A stretch of 64,000 nucleotides of DNA. Source: Bradyrhizobium lablabi. Its GTDB lineage: Bacteria; Pseudomonadota; Alphaproteobacteria; Rhizobiales; Xanthobacteraceae. Location of the stretch: assembly GCF_018129385.1 (NCBI RefSeq), contig NZ_JAFCLN010000002.1, forward strand, positions 248,001 through 312,000. Direction: 5' to 3'. A program made the position numbers and the translations under genes. Every line of letters begins with the position of its first letter. Within the stretch, counting starts at the first letter, position 1. A model generated the notes under the pieces. The model was not told the DNA's origin. It made no database searches and saw only the letters and a program-made list of their open reading frames with translations. Of the stretch, positions 55,945 through 64,000 are shown piece by piece.

Positions 55945-57303
55945 GTGTCGGAGCAAAAACAGGACCTTCGCAAAGGGCGCGATCGTTCCTTTGATCAATC
56001 ACGTTCCAAGCGTTTCACGGAGTTGGGCGTCTCGAAACTCAGGCTTGGCATGAGGAGAACGAAGCAAAAGGACGGCACGGTCACCAGCAAGCCTGAAACA
56101 GAAGCTACATATCGTGACAGGAAACAGGGTGGGCTGCTCCTGCGCATCAACAAGTCGGGCGCTAAGATGTGGCGCGTGCAGTATTACGATCCGCATCAAC
56201 GCAAAATGCGCACGGATAAACTCGGGGAGTTTCAGCCCGGCAACCCGATCCACATGTCCGTCAAGGACGCCCGCAAAGCTACAAAATATCATCACGGGAA
56301 CCTCGAAAAGATTTTAGACGAACGCAAGAAGATGGCCGTCGCCAACCGCGACAGCTTCAAGGCCGTGTCGGACTGGTACGTGGAAAAGTTCGTCGAGGGG
56401 CAGCGCCGATCGGCCCCCCAAATCAAAGCCGTCATCAAAGCGATCCTGCCCACCTGGGAGAACAAGCCGTTCGAAGCGATCACGCGGCCCGATGTCGTCG
56501 AACTCCTGGACAAGATCGCCGAGACCCGCGGACCGAGGGCGGCCGACGTCACCTTGGCCGTGTTGCGTCGCATGATGAACAAACACGCCGTTCGCTCCAA
56601 GACCGGGTACTCGTCCGTCATCGTCGAGGGCATGGCCCAAATCGAAGACCCCCGCGAGCGTGCCCGCGACCGTATCCTTGACGACCGGGAGATCCGGCTC
56701 ATGTTTGCGGCCTGCGATCGTCTCGGCACCTTCGGCGCCATGTGCAAGGTGCTCCTGTATACGGCGCAGCGCCGGACCAAGGTCGCGACCATGCAATTTG
56801 ACGACATCCTGGACGGAGTATGGACGATCCCGATGGAGAAGCGGGAGAAGGGCAACGCGCAGCGCCTCAAGCTGCCCAAGCCTGTGCTCGATATCATCGA
56901 GGCGCAAGCCGAGCTCAAGATCAACGACTACGTATTTCCGGCAAGCCGTGTCGGCCGACGTGACGGCCCGGGCGAACACTTCGGCTCATATTCGGCATTC
57001 GGGCAAGGGAAGGCTGACCTCGACAAGGCGATGGCCGACATTGCGCCCAAGCCTGTCGTCCCACACTGGACGCTCCATGACATTCGCCGCACGTCGCGCT
57101 CGTTAATGTCGCGCGCCGGCATCCGGCCCGATATCGCGGAGCGCGTCCTTGGCCATGTCATCGGGGGCGTTGAGGGCGTTTACGATCGCCACGACTATGA
57201 TGCGGAGCGCGAGACCGCTTTGCTGTCACTCGCGTCTCTAATCGAAACGATCATTCGTCCCCCCGCAAAGGGCGGCAACGTCGTCTCCATCAATCGACGT
57301 TGA
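55945..57303 (+). CDS. Tyrosine-type integrase
   Basis: A 452-residue site-specific recombinase of the P4/tRNA-targeting group. After a basic N-terminal arm-binding region (MSEQKQDLRKGRDRSFDQSR...) and a core-binding domain (about 135-235), the catalytic domain shows Arg in YTAQRRTKVATM, the H-x-x-R box LHDIRRTSRSL, the His of ERVLGH and the nucleophile Tyr413 in GVEGVYDRHDY. GTG 55945 has GAGGGG upstream. It inserts the element at tRNA-Lys, whose 3' fragment lies 165 bases to the left. Confidence 0.93.
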   Translation: MSEQKQDLRKGRDRSFDQSRSKRFTELGVSKLRLGMRRTKQKDGTVTSKPETEATYRDRKQGGLLLRINKSGAKMWRVQYYDPHQRKMRTDKLGEFQPGNPIHMSVKDARKATKYHHGNLEKILDERKKMAVANRDSFKAVSDWYVEKFVEGQRRSAPQIKAVIKAILPTWENKPFEAITRPDVVELLDKIAETRGPRAADVTLAVLRRMMNKHAVRSKTGYSSVIVEGMAQIEDPRERARDRILDDREIRLMFAACDRLGTFGAMCKVLLYTAQRRTKVATMQFDDILDGVWTIPMEKREKGNAQRLKLPKPVLDIIEAQAELKINDYVFPASRVGRRDGPGEHFGSYSAFGQGKADLDKAMADIAPKPVVPHWTLHDIRRTSRSLMSRAGIRPDIAERVLGHVIGGVEGVYDRHDYDAERETALLSLASLIETIIRPPAKGGNVVSINRR

Positions 57304-57666
57304 TAGACCCCACCGTTTCCCGGGACCGCACAGGGCGCGCTGTGCCCGCACGCAATCGACAATCAGAACGGAGCAGGGCGCGCCCCATGCGCGCGGCGAG
57401 GCCCCGACGCACAAATGCACATCGATCACGAAACACCGCTCCAGCGCGCTCTGCCGCCGTTTAAGCGGTTCCCCGATCTGACCTGAAGTGCCTTGCAAAA
57501 ATTTGCGCGTCCTGACAAAATCGAAACATCGGGCTCAGCCATGGTGAGTACTGCTGCCCGGGGACCTCGCTCCCGTCGCGCGCCACAAGCAGCCGACTCT
57601 CTTCATCGTTTCACGCGGTAACCGTGCCAATGCGCACCTCCGCGACAGACGAGGAGAGGTGTCGCA
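57304..57666. other. Gene-free stretch after the integrase
   Basis: 363 bases with no frame supported by SD or composition. Probably holds the promoter for the AlpA-like gene and rep. Confidence 0.4.
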
Positions 57667-57927
57667 GTGCCGAACAACTCACACAAGCAGCAACGTAAAG
57701 AGCGTGGCCCCAACAAAATCCGACCGATCACGCCCGCCCGCAAGCTGATCTCGCGCGTCGAAGCGGCCGACATGCTCGGCCGCAGCGTTGACACCATCAA
57801 ACGCATGGAGAAGCGGAGAGGGGGGCCGCTCGACGTAGTCAAGCTGCGAGGAGCGCAGTCGACGACGTTCTATCGGCTCGACCAGATCAACGCGCTGATT
57901 AACCCCACTAGCGAAGCAGCCGAATAG
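57667..57927 (+). CDS. AlpA/Xis-like helix-turn-helix protein
   Basis: An 86-residue DNA-binding protein from GTG 57667. A basic tail (QQRKERGPNKIRP) precedes a winged MerR/AlpA-like helix-turn-helix: LISRVEAADMLGRSVDTIKR then a wing and FYRLDQINALI. In P4-like elements and satellites AlpA or Xis follows the integrase and directs excision. Position and length fit that role. Confidence 0.72.
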   Translation: MPNNSHKQQRKERGPNKIRPITPARKLISRVEAADMLGRSVDTIKRMEKRRGGPLDVVKLRGAQSTTFYRLDQINALINPTSEAAE

Positions 57928-58044
57928 AAAAAAGCCCACCCCGTTGCTGGCGGGATGGGCTCGGAGACTTCGCATGCGAATGACGACGCCCGCTGGGGAG
58001 TGGGATCATCAACACCGAACGACACCGACAAAGGAAATCGCTCG

Positions 58045-58998
58045 ATGCCTTCAACATTAGACTACCTTGACGAGTGGCGCAATACCGCTGCAATTGCGCG
58101 TGTTGCTCCATATGTCGATACGATCGAGTGCGCTTCCCGGCGCTCGTTTCCGTCGCCACTGCTTAAGGCGATCAAAGCGAACTGCGGGAGTATGCTGCTC
58201 AAGGAAATTCGCGATCAGCACGATCCCAAGACCATTTGGTTCTACCTGCTCGCGATCAATCAGCCGTCGCGCTACTGCATCGAACTCCTGCAATGGTACT
58301 CGCAGCACCGCAAGCTTTCGATCTATCGACTGCACCTTGCAATCGACGTGATCGGGATTTCACCCGACTGGACGCGGGACGCGGTGATCGAGGTGTTCGC
58401 CAAGCTCCTGCATCTGCGGCACCGCAGGGGCTCCGACGAAATGCACGATGCAGATGGCACCGTGTATTCGATCCGTGTTGTAGGCCGCAAATCGAGACCG
58501 CAAAAGAACTCGGCCTTTTACATCGCGGACCACTCCAAAATCACGGGCGAGTGTGACGCTCTGCATTTTGAGATCAGACTGGAGCGGAAGCGTGCTGTTG
58601 AAGCCGCAGAGATCATCACACCGGCCAACGTGATCGACATAGACCCGGTCGCATTCGTCGAAAAACACCTCACCGCAAAGGAAATCGGACCGATGCTGGA
58701 GAAAATCATTCAACGTTCGATCAGGACACAGGGGCCACACCCGATGATGCAGACCGAGAGGCGCATTCGCGCATTGGTCAGGCGTATGGGTGCAGACCAT
58801 GCTTCGACGTTTGCACGTGCGTTTCCGAAGCAGTTTGAACGCGTGGCACACTGGGACTGTTTGGACGTGGAAAAGACCCTGAATTGGGCCAGTGCTGATG
58901 TTGCGTGCGATCGGGAAGTGGGGGAGTTGTGTAGTTTGTTACCCCCTAGACGCAGACCGCACAGGGAAAGACTGCTCATTCGGGAGAGACTGGACTAG
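58045..58998 (+). CDS. Replication-initiator-like protein
   Basis: A 317-residue protein. AAGGA precedes ATG 58045. The stretch KLSIYRLHLAIDVIGISPDW and later TVYSIRVVGRKSRPQKNSAF with LHFEIRLERKRAVEAAEI resemble the Rep_trans/replication initiation factor fold (R-x-D-l-A-x-D strand, y-x-G-R-K-S turn, E-x-R strand). The nucleophile Tyr cannot be pinpointed. Placed after AlpA as in mobile islands. It could also be an unrelated phage protein, so the name is tentative. Confidence 0.45.
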   Translation: MPSTLDYLDEWRNTAAIARVAPYVDTIECASRRSFPSPLLKAIKANCGSMLLKEIRDQHDPKTIWFYLLAINQPSRYCIELLQWYSQHRKLSIYRLHLAIDVIGISPDWTRDAVIEVFAKLLHLRHRRGSDEMHDADGTVYSIRVVGRKSRPQKNSAFYIADHSKITGECDALHFEIRLERKRAVEAAEIITPANVIDIDPVAFVEKHLTAKEIGPMLEKIIQRSIRTQGPHPMMQTERRIRALVRRMGADHASTFARAFPKQFERVAHWDCLDVEKTLNWASADVACDREVGELCSLLPPRRRPHRERLLIRERLD

Positions 58999-59134
58999 GA
59001 GCACCCTAGTCGGAATTTACGACCGGCCCTGCAAGCAAACGATACGTCGGCACCCAAGCCGTGTTCCGCGTCCGTGCACAAGGTGGCGATTGGAACTTCA
59101 GATTGCCGAACGGCTTAGTCTTTAGAGGTAAGCT

Positions 59135-59323
59135 ATGGAACCAGACCGTCGAGTGCGGCTGCAAGTCATGCTGTCGGAGAACGAACTGTCAGCGATCGAC
59201 GATTTTCGATTTGATCACCGGCTCCCCAGCCGCGCGGCCGCGTTCCGACTCTTACTTCGCACGGGTCTAACGGTTTCCGATGGCTTGCAGACGAGCGAGC
59301 CCAAGTCATCGCAAAAACATTAG
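59135..59323 (+). CDS. Ribbon-helix-helix DNA-binding protein
   Basis: A 62-residue protein. RVRLQVMLSENELSAIDDF is the beta strand and first helix of an RHH/CopG-type domain, RLPSRAAAFRLLLRTGL the second helix. GAGG precedes ATG 59135. No toxin partner is adjacent; it is probably a phage regulator. Confidence 0.72.
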   Translation: MEPDRRVRLQVMLSENELSAIDDFRFDHRLPSRAAAFRLLLRTGLTVSDGLQTSEPKSSQKH

Positions 59324-59333
59324 GTGCCTCTGA

Positions 59334-59615
59334 TCATTCCGGGTCGTTCTCGCGTTCGAGTTCGCGTTCGGCCTGTAGCCAGAACTCCAAGTCCCGTCCT
59401 GTGGGCCGCCCCGCTTGTTCCCACAGTTCGCGAGCCCGGCGCTGGATCGCCTCATGGGCTCTATCCCTCCAGAGCAGTCGGCTCAGCTTTTGTTGCAGTT
59501 CGTCGGCGAAAGCGAGGAACCGTTGGACGGTCGTAGGGTCGTTAATCGAAGACGCGAGCCGGGTTGCCCGTTCAAGCTGGCGCTGTAACTCCTCAGGATG
59601 GTTCTTGTCGTCCAT
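59334..59615 (-). CDS. DUF2934-like protein
   Basis: A 93-residue helical protein. The C-terminal RRARELWEQAGRPTGRDLEF with WLQAERELERE is the DUF2934 core. The first half (residues 8-50) is a long charged helix. It is the only minus-strand gene of the element and ends ten bases from the RHH gene stop, facing it. Function unknown; such genes are often chromosomal in rhizobia, so it may be an acquired cargo gene. Confidence 0.7.
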   Translation of the reverse strand: MDDKNHPEELQRQLERATRLASSINDPTTVQRFLAFADELQQKLSRLLWRDRAHEAIQRRARELWEQAGRPTGRDLEFWLQAERELERENDPE

Positions 59616-59855
59616 CCCATTATGACGCCGGAACTCCTCAAATCGTTCACTTTAGAAACACTCTTAGACATCAGCACCGGCGGCACAGGGGCAAGGAGCG
59701 CGGCAATATAATCGAACGTGACGATACCCCCGAAAACGTCAGAACCGCGCCCATGCCCGCCCTAATCGACGGCATTCAACACCCTCGGCCTAGTCAGCAG
59801 CGCGAAAGGCGATAATGTTCCTTGCCCTCGATGATCAAACCCGAGGGACCCCACA

Positions 59856-60263
59856 ATGACAATCGACAACGATATCGGATACGAGTTCGCAGGGAAGGGA
59901 GCAAAGAGACGTCAACGGCTCACGCTCGACACGATCCCCAAGCGCATCGCCCATTACAAGCCCGAGTACCGGCTCAATCGAAAACCCGCAAAGGAAGAAC
60001 CCGTAAAGGTGACAGAGCGGGGAATGCGGAGACGGATCACGCGATACACACTCCAGCTTGCGAACGTGTCGGAGATACATGACCGACTAGACCGAGAGGC
60101 CTACGGCCCCGGGTCCAAGGTCATGGTCGCGTCTGTCCGCAATCACGCAATGGAAGTGATCAAGGTAATGATCGACGAGGGGATCATCAGCCAGGACGAC
60201 CTCGAACGATATCGGAAGCGTTGCGCGAAAGAGGACAGGGAGCGTTTCAAACGTCGCGACTGA
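59856..60263 (+). CDS. Phage hypothetical protein
   Basis: A 135-residue basic, helical protein MTIDNDIGYEFAGKGAKRRQ. The middle RGMRRRITRYTLQLANVSEI and the end DLERYRKRCAKEDRERFKRR are strongly charged, as in DNA-binding or packaging proteins. No family recognised. It precedes the putative small terminase gene. Confidence 0.55.
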   Translation: MTIDNDIGYEFAGKGAKRRQRLTLDTIPKRIAHYKPEYRLNRKPAKEEPVKVTERGMRRRITRYTLQLANVSEIHDRLDREAYGPGSKVMVASVRNHAMEVIKVMIDEGIISQDDLERYRKRCAKEDRERFKRRD

Positions 60264-60497
60264 GGCCGGTTGCAGAGAGACTATTTGCGTCAAAAATGGT
60301 GCGCCTCACGCATCCACACTCGTTTGTGCAAATCAGAACGCAGGCCCCTGGACGATCGATTTTAACGAGTGATGTGATCCCGTATCACGTGGTCAGTCAC
60401 CGCAAAGCCTGCAATAGCAGGTTGTAGCACCTTTGGATTGCGCCCCGGACAGGTAGCAGGATACGTTTCGCACCCCAAACAGGGTGATATCGAACGC

Positions 60498-60926
60498 ATG
60501 CACGGGACCGCAAACAAAGTCGTCGTCAGGAGCGCAATCAGCAGGGGAGTGCGCCTGTTCGAAAAACGCCTCGACATGCGCACACCGCGAGGCCGGCGCT
60601 TCAAGGACCTGATCGACATTTACTCCGATGCAGTCGGCTCGACGCTGACCGAAGTGCAACGCATGTTGATCCGCGACCTCGCGATGCTTCAGTGCCTATC
60701 GGAGCAGTTGCAGGCAACGTTCATCGAGGCGGACACGATCGCACAGGAAGACCTCACGCAGTACTCGCGCCTGTCCACCAACATCAAGACAAACCTCAAG
60801 CGCCTCGGTCTGTTGAGCGTCAAGCCACAGGCCGACGATGACGACGTGGAAGACCCCCTTGAGTATATGCGCCGTGGTGGCAGTCGGAAGCGTGCCAAGC
60901 TCGACGATGACGAGGAGGACGACTGA
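60498..60926 (+). CDS. Putative phage terminase small subunit
   Basis: A 142-residue protein starting MHGTANKVVVRSAISRGVRL. Helical throughout; SDAVGSTLTEVQRMLIRDLA followed by an oligomerisation-like helix and an acidic tail DDEEDD. Small size, helical build, charged end and position two genes before TerL suggest TerS, which recognises the packaging site. The stop overlaps the next start (TGATG). No direct motif proves it. Confidence 0.5.
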   Translation: MHGTANKVVVRSAISRGVRLFEKRLDMRTPRGRRFKDLIDIYSDAVGSTLTEVQRMLIRDLAMLQCLSEQLQATFIEADTIAQEDLTQYSRLSTNIKTNLKRLGLLSVKPQADDDDVEDPLEYMRRGGSRKRAKLDDDEEDD

Positions 60927-61675
60927 TGCTCCCCGGCGGTGGCATACCCGGTCGCGATGTTATCAGTCAGATCAGCGACCGACGTAACGCGGCAGTATCG
61001 GGCAATGCTTTCACACTCGCGTCCTCGCTCCCGACCACGGGCAAGGCGTCGATTACCGAGCAGGGCCAAACACTCACACCCAGTGTCTCCCTGATCGCAG
61101 GCCACGCTGTAGGCTCCGCAGCGACACCCGGCAAGACCATCACCGTCAACACCTCGCTGATCGCAGGCACCGCAGCGGTGAGTGCCGTTGCATCAGGTGA
61201 CGTTCTTCAAACCGTCCTCACACTTGATGAAGGCGCAGCTACAGTCTCGGCCGTTGCATCAGGTGACACCCTCGTAATCACACCTTCCATCATTGCGGGC
61301 GAGGCCATCGGCGATGTTGTAGCACCGGGCACCGTGCTCGACGTGAGCACGACCGTCATTGCAGGCGTGGCCTCGGGCGAACAGCCGCAGCGCCGTGTTG
61401 CGGGCGGTACCGCACTCGTTCGCCGTCGTCGTCGTCGTCGTGGAGATGCCATTGCGCCCGGTGCCATCCTCGAATTGGGCACCTCGATTGTCGCGGGCTC
61501 TGCACAGGTCGGTCACGAGATCACGGTCCACCACGCCGATGGCAGTACCACGTTCTACGTCTGTTTCGGCCTGACCGATGAACAACTCCGCAGCAACGAG
61601 TTCACAACGGCGCTCCTGATGGACGATTTGGACGGCTACATGCTCGGATTATACAAAGACAGGGAAGCCGCATAG
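60926..61675 (+). CDS. 22-residue-repeat protein between the terminase genes
   Basis: A 249-residue protein with an exact 22-residue period. Units begin at Gly47, 69, 91, 113, 135, a diverged one at 157 and a further one at 179; each reads G-x-T-(I/L)-x5-(L/I)-I-A-G-x-A and ends A-x-(A/S/P). The diverged unit contains seven Arg in a row (166-172), coded by a run of CGT. The last 50 residues (TVHHADGSTTFYVCFGL...) are non-repetitive. A beta-solenoid or head-fibre is likely. Coupled to both neighbours: TGATG upstream, no gap downstream. Confidence 0.7.
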   Translation: MLPGGGIPGRDVISQISDRRNAAVSGNAFTLASSLPTTGKASITEQGQTLTPSVSLIAGHAVGSAATPGKTITVNTSLIAGTAAVSAVASGDVLQTVLTLDEGAATVSAVASGDTLVITPSIIAGEAIGDVVAPGTVLDVSTTVIAGVASGEQPQRRVAGGTALVRRRRRRRGDAIAPGAILELGTSIVAGSAQVGHEITVHHADGSTTFYVCFGLTDEQLRSNEFTTALLMDDLDGYMLGLYKDREAA

Positions 61676-63259
61676 ATGCGCACTCGTCGTCATCGCGAAC
61701 GCCTTGACGACATACCGACTACCACCACACCGAAGAAGAGGGTCAGGCTTCGTCTCGAAGACCCCGACCACCTCACTCTCCTCGACGCCTTTTCAGACCC
61801 GCGTCTCTTTGCGAAGTTCTTCAAGGACCCCGAAAGCTGGCTTGCGTGGACGGCGTTGATCGCAGCCGCGTTCGGCCTGCCCATGTCGGCCGACCAGCTC
61901 GCGATTTATCGCAAGTGTACCGGCCGCACCGACCCGCCCGTCGAACAGATGCGGGAGTTGGTGCTTGTCGTCGGACGACGTGGCGGCAAATCCCGCGTCC
62001 TCGCTCTGATCGCAACCTGGCTGTCAGCCTTCGTCGATTACAAACCCTACCTCGACCCCGGCGAGCGCGGCGTTGTGCAGGTGCTGGCGGCCGACCGTGA
62101 TCAGGCGAAGATCATCCTTCGCTACGTCAAGGCGTTCTTCAAACTGCCGATGCTGGCAAAGCTGATCGAACGCGAGACGCAGTTCGGCCTCGACCTAACC
62201 AACTCCGTTGCGATTGAAGTCACCACTGCATCGTTCCGTTCCGTTCGCGGTCGAACCGTCGTCGCCGCCCTCGCGGACGAGATCGCGTTCTGGAATGACG
62301 AAGGCGCGAACCCCGACGCCGAAGTCATCAAGGCGATCCGACCGTCGATGGCAACCATCCCCAATGCCATGCTGCTGCTGGCATCCTCGCCATACGCTCG
62401 CAAGGGCGTGCTGTGGGACATGCATCGGCAGTACCATGGCAAGGACGATCCTCGCGTGTTGTCGTGGCAAGCCGCGACCGAGGTAATGAACCCCTCGATC
62501 GATCCCAAGTGGCTCACGGAGCAGTACGAGCGCGACCCTGTGTCGGCATCGGCCGAATATGGCGCTCAGTTCAGGACGGACGTAGAAGCCTTTATTGCAG
62601 CCGAAGCCGTCGATGCCGTCACGTCCGACGAGCGGGAGCGCCCATACATCGCAGGCAAACGCTACTACGCTTTTGCGGACCCCGCGGGCGGCTCGGGCAA
62701 GGACAGCTTCACGCTCGCAATCGGCCATGTCGAGGATCGCATACCGACCTTGGACGTGATCAGGGAGTTCAAGCCGCCATTCTCGCCCAAGGCCGTCATT
62801 GAGCAGTGTGCCGACGTGCTCAAGCAATACGGCATCCGCAAATGCACGGCCGACCGTTACGCTGCGGAGTTCGCAGTCGAAGGCTTCCGAGAGCATCAAA
62901 TCACGCTCGAACATTCGTTGAAGCCCAAGTCGCAAATCTACTCCGAGTTCTTGCCCCTGTTGAACAGCAAGACCTGCGACCTCCTCGACCACGCCCGACT
63001 GCGAACGCAGTTGATCGGCCTCGAACGCAAGACCGCGAGGAGCGGCAAGGACAGCATCGACCACGGACCGGGCGGCCATGACGACGTTGCGAACGCGGTC
63101 GCCGGCGTCCTCACCGGCATGGGAGTGAGGAAGTATCGCTACGACGTGACGATGGCGTGGGCGGGCACCATCGACGCGAAGACAGAACAGCAGAGCGCCG
63201 CTGCACAGAGGTTAGGTGCGTTAGTTCAAGTTCAAACCATGAGAGGACTATTACGATGA
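61676..63259 (+). CDS. Phage terminase large subunit
   Basis: A 527-residue packaging motor. ATPase: Walker A-like VVGRRGGKSR (residues 98-107), Walker B VVAALADEIAFW with Asp201-Glu202, then a coupling segment LLLASSPYARKG. RNase H-like nuclease with first metal Asp in YYAFADPAGGSGKDSFT and later HGPGGHDDVANAVAG. Cuts concatemers and pumps DNA into the prohead. ATG 61676 directly follows the stop of the repeat protein, and its own stop overlaps the next ATG. Confidence 0.93.
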   Translation: MRTRRHRERLDDIPTTTTPKKRVRLRLEDPDHLTLLDAFSDPRLFAKFFKDPESWLAWTALIAAAFGLPMSADQLAIYRKCTGRTDPPVEQMRELVLVVGRRGGKSRVLALIATWLSAFVDYKPYLDPGERGVVQVLAADRDQAKIILRYVKAFFKLPMLAKLIERETQFGLDLTNSVAIEVTTASFRSVRGRTVVAALADEIAFWNDEGANPDAEVIKAIRPSMATIPNAMLLLASSPYARKGVLWDMHRQYHGKDDPRVLSWQAATEVMNPSIDPKWLTEQYERDPVSASAEYGAQFRTDVEAFIAAEAVDAVTSDERERPYIAGKRYYAFADPAGGSGKDSFTLAIGHVEDRIPTLDVIREFKPPFSPKAVIEQCADVLKQYGIRKCTADRYAAEFAVEGFREHQITLEHSLKPKSQIYSEFLPLLNSKTCDLLDHARLRTQLIGLERKTARSGKDSIDHGPGGHDDVANAVAGVLTGMGVRKYRYDVTMAWAGTIDAKTEQQSAAAQRLGALVQVQTMRGLLR

Positions 63260-63816
63260 CTACCACGAAAGACGACTACGTTACCGATGCGCATGGCCGC
63301 CGAGTTCGGCGTCGAAACGACGACGTGTTGGCCGACGGCCAGGTTTTGCGGGTACCCATGATCCTCATGGACACCGTTGTCTCGGACGCACAAGTTCGCG
63401 CCATGCACGATGCGGCGGCTCAGCTTGAGAACCATCAGTTGTCGGCATTCGCGGATGCCGTCAACGGGGGCGCGTCATTCGCCGATGCCGTCGCAAAAGC
63501 GAAGGCCCTCAAGCGTATCGAGCAATTCGATGCGCGCGGTCACCGTCCGGGCTTTGTGTTTGATCACTCGCCCGAACTCAGCGCCGCACGCGATCAGTAC
63601 CACGCCCGAACTCACGATAGGTGGAAAGCTTCACCTGAACAGAGCTCGTTAACGGCTGACGAAAAGGCGGCTCTCGGCGTCGCCAGCGGCGCGAACGATC
63701 ACAAACCACATACCGTGATCGCTCCTAACGGTTCGAACTATGGCGATGTGCGTGCTGCGGCAGACCGCGTCATCGAAAATCGGGACAAGCGGCTCGAAGC
63801 CGCATGGCAGCGTTGA
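63256..63816 (+). CDS. Phage hypothetical protein downstream of TerL
   Basis: A 186-residue protein, start MTTTKDDYVTDAHGRRVRRR at ATG 63256, overlapping the TerL stop by four bases (ATGA). N-terminal part charged, middle helical (VRAMHDAAAQLENHQLSAFA), end RAAADRVIENRDKRLEAAWQ. No family known to me. Its place after TerL suggests a structural or portal-associated role. Confidence 0.6.
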   Translation: MTTTKDDYVTDAHGRRVRRRNDDVLADGQVLRVPMILMDTVVSDAQVRAMHDAAAQLENHQLSAFADAVNGGASFADAVAKAKALKRIEQFDARGHRPGFVFDHSPELSAARDQYHARTHDRWKASPEQSSLTADEKAALGVASGANDHKPHTVIAPNGSNYGDVRAAADRVIENRDKRLEAAWQR

Positions 63817-63826
63817 TCAGCAACGG

Positions 63827-63850
63827 CCCCGCGTGAGCAATCACGCGGGG
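63827..63850. repeat. Perfect hairpin between phage genes
   Basis: CCCCGCGTGA / TCACGCGGGG with a GCAA loop. There is no T-run after it, so it may be a processing or stabilising hairpin rather than a terminator. Confidence 0.6.
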
Positions 63851-63880
63851 ATCACTCCCAACGCAACAGGAAGGCAAACA

Positions 63881-64000
63881 ATGACTGACAGAGACAGACT
63901 TCCCCCGAGGGCGAGAGCGAAGATCTTCACGTTCGCGGAGACCGAGGCCTCGCTGATGACGGCGATCCACGCGAACCAAACCCAAATCAGGGAACTGGAA
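63881..64000 (+). CDS. Phage gene, 5' part only
   Basis: Begins MTDRDRLPPRARAKIFTFAE with AGGAAGG upstream and runs off the right edge after 40 codons. The visible part is helical and charged. Cannot be identified. Confidence 0.55.
   Translation, partial: MTDRDRLPPRARAKIFTFAETEASLMTAIHANQTQIRELE

Larger units (their letters stand above)
55735..64000. mobile_element. Integrated phage or satellite element (left part)
   Basis: From the tRNA-Lys fragment rightwards every recognisable gene is of mobile type: integrase, AlpA/Xis-like, Rep-like, small DNA-binding proteins, terminase genes. The order integrase, AlpA, rep, then packaging genes resembles capsid-forming phage satellites (cf-PICI) as well as small prophages. 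The right boundary is outside the window. Confidence 0.8.

Noticed and set aside
57933..57961. AGCCCACCCCG/CGGGATGGGCT hairpin after the AlpA-like gene as a terminator
   Set aside because: The T-run is only on the minus strand, where no gene ends; on the plus strand it would not terminate.

Overview
The window looks like chromosomal DNA of a Bradyrhizobium-type alphaproteobacterium. The evidence is high-GC coding DNA, GTTC-N7-GTTC LexA boxes before uvrA and ssb, TTG-started gyrA, Omp25/31-type barrel proteins, and several families of palindromic intergenic repeats that I recall from Bradyrhizobium and Rhodopseudomonas. All identifications come from reading the sequence; no search was run.

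Positions 1-32 kb are mostly core genome. Left to right they hold small metabolic and regulatory genes, an acyl-CoA synthetase/PPC-domain pair, a repeat-rich gap (6.5-7.3 kb), an ATPase, a HAD phosphatase, a TsdA-like dihaem cytochrome and a DinB protein. A low-GC SIR2-like gene is wedged behind uvrA. Then come ssb, gyrA, coaD, two cyclophilins, queA, asd, a TetR locus with matching operators on either side, tgt and cysK. asd is preceded by a Thr-rich leader peptide and a terminator/antiterminator pair, which looks like ribosome-mediated attenuation.

Positions 32-49.5 kb are envelope-oriented. There are three secreted caspase-like (C14) proteins, a DMT transporter, RidA, small secreted proteins, an Omp25-like barrel and a CNNM/CorC protein. 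The striking part is a minus-strand cluster at 40.6-47.5 kb. It encodes an active-looking caspase fused to an Ala/Asn/Ser repeat and a C-terminal S74 self-cleaving chaperone, a pseudo-caspase lacking both catalytic residues and carrying Sel1 repeats, a FecR-like protein, and a CHASE2-adenylate cyclase. A small basic exported protein and an outer-membrane barrel follow on the plus strand. I consider this the best candidate for an undescribed system: a periplasmic proteolytic sensor coupled to cyclic-nucleotide signalling.

Positions 49.3-55.7 kb are a gene-poor accessory stretch. It has tiny membrane proteins, an orphan Flp pilin, secreted paralogues, two copies of a ~145-nt terminator-ended non-coding unit, and a 3' fragment of a tRNA.

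From 55.7 kb to the right edge lies an integrated phage or satellite. It begins at a 3' fragment of tRNA-Lys(UUU), then carries a tyrosine integrase, AlpA/Xis-like protein, Rep-like protein, small regulators, a putative small terminase, a 22-residue-repeat protein, TerL and further phage genes. Its right end is outside the window.
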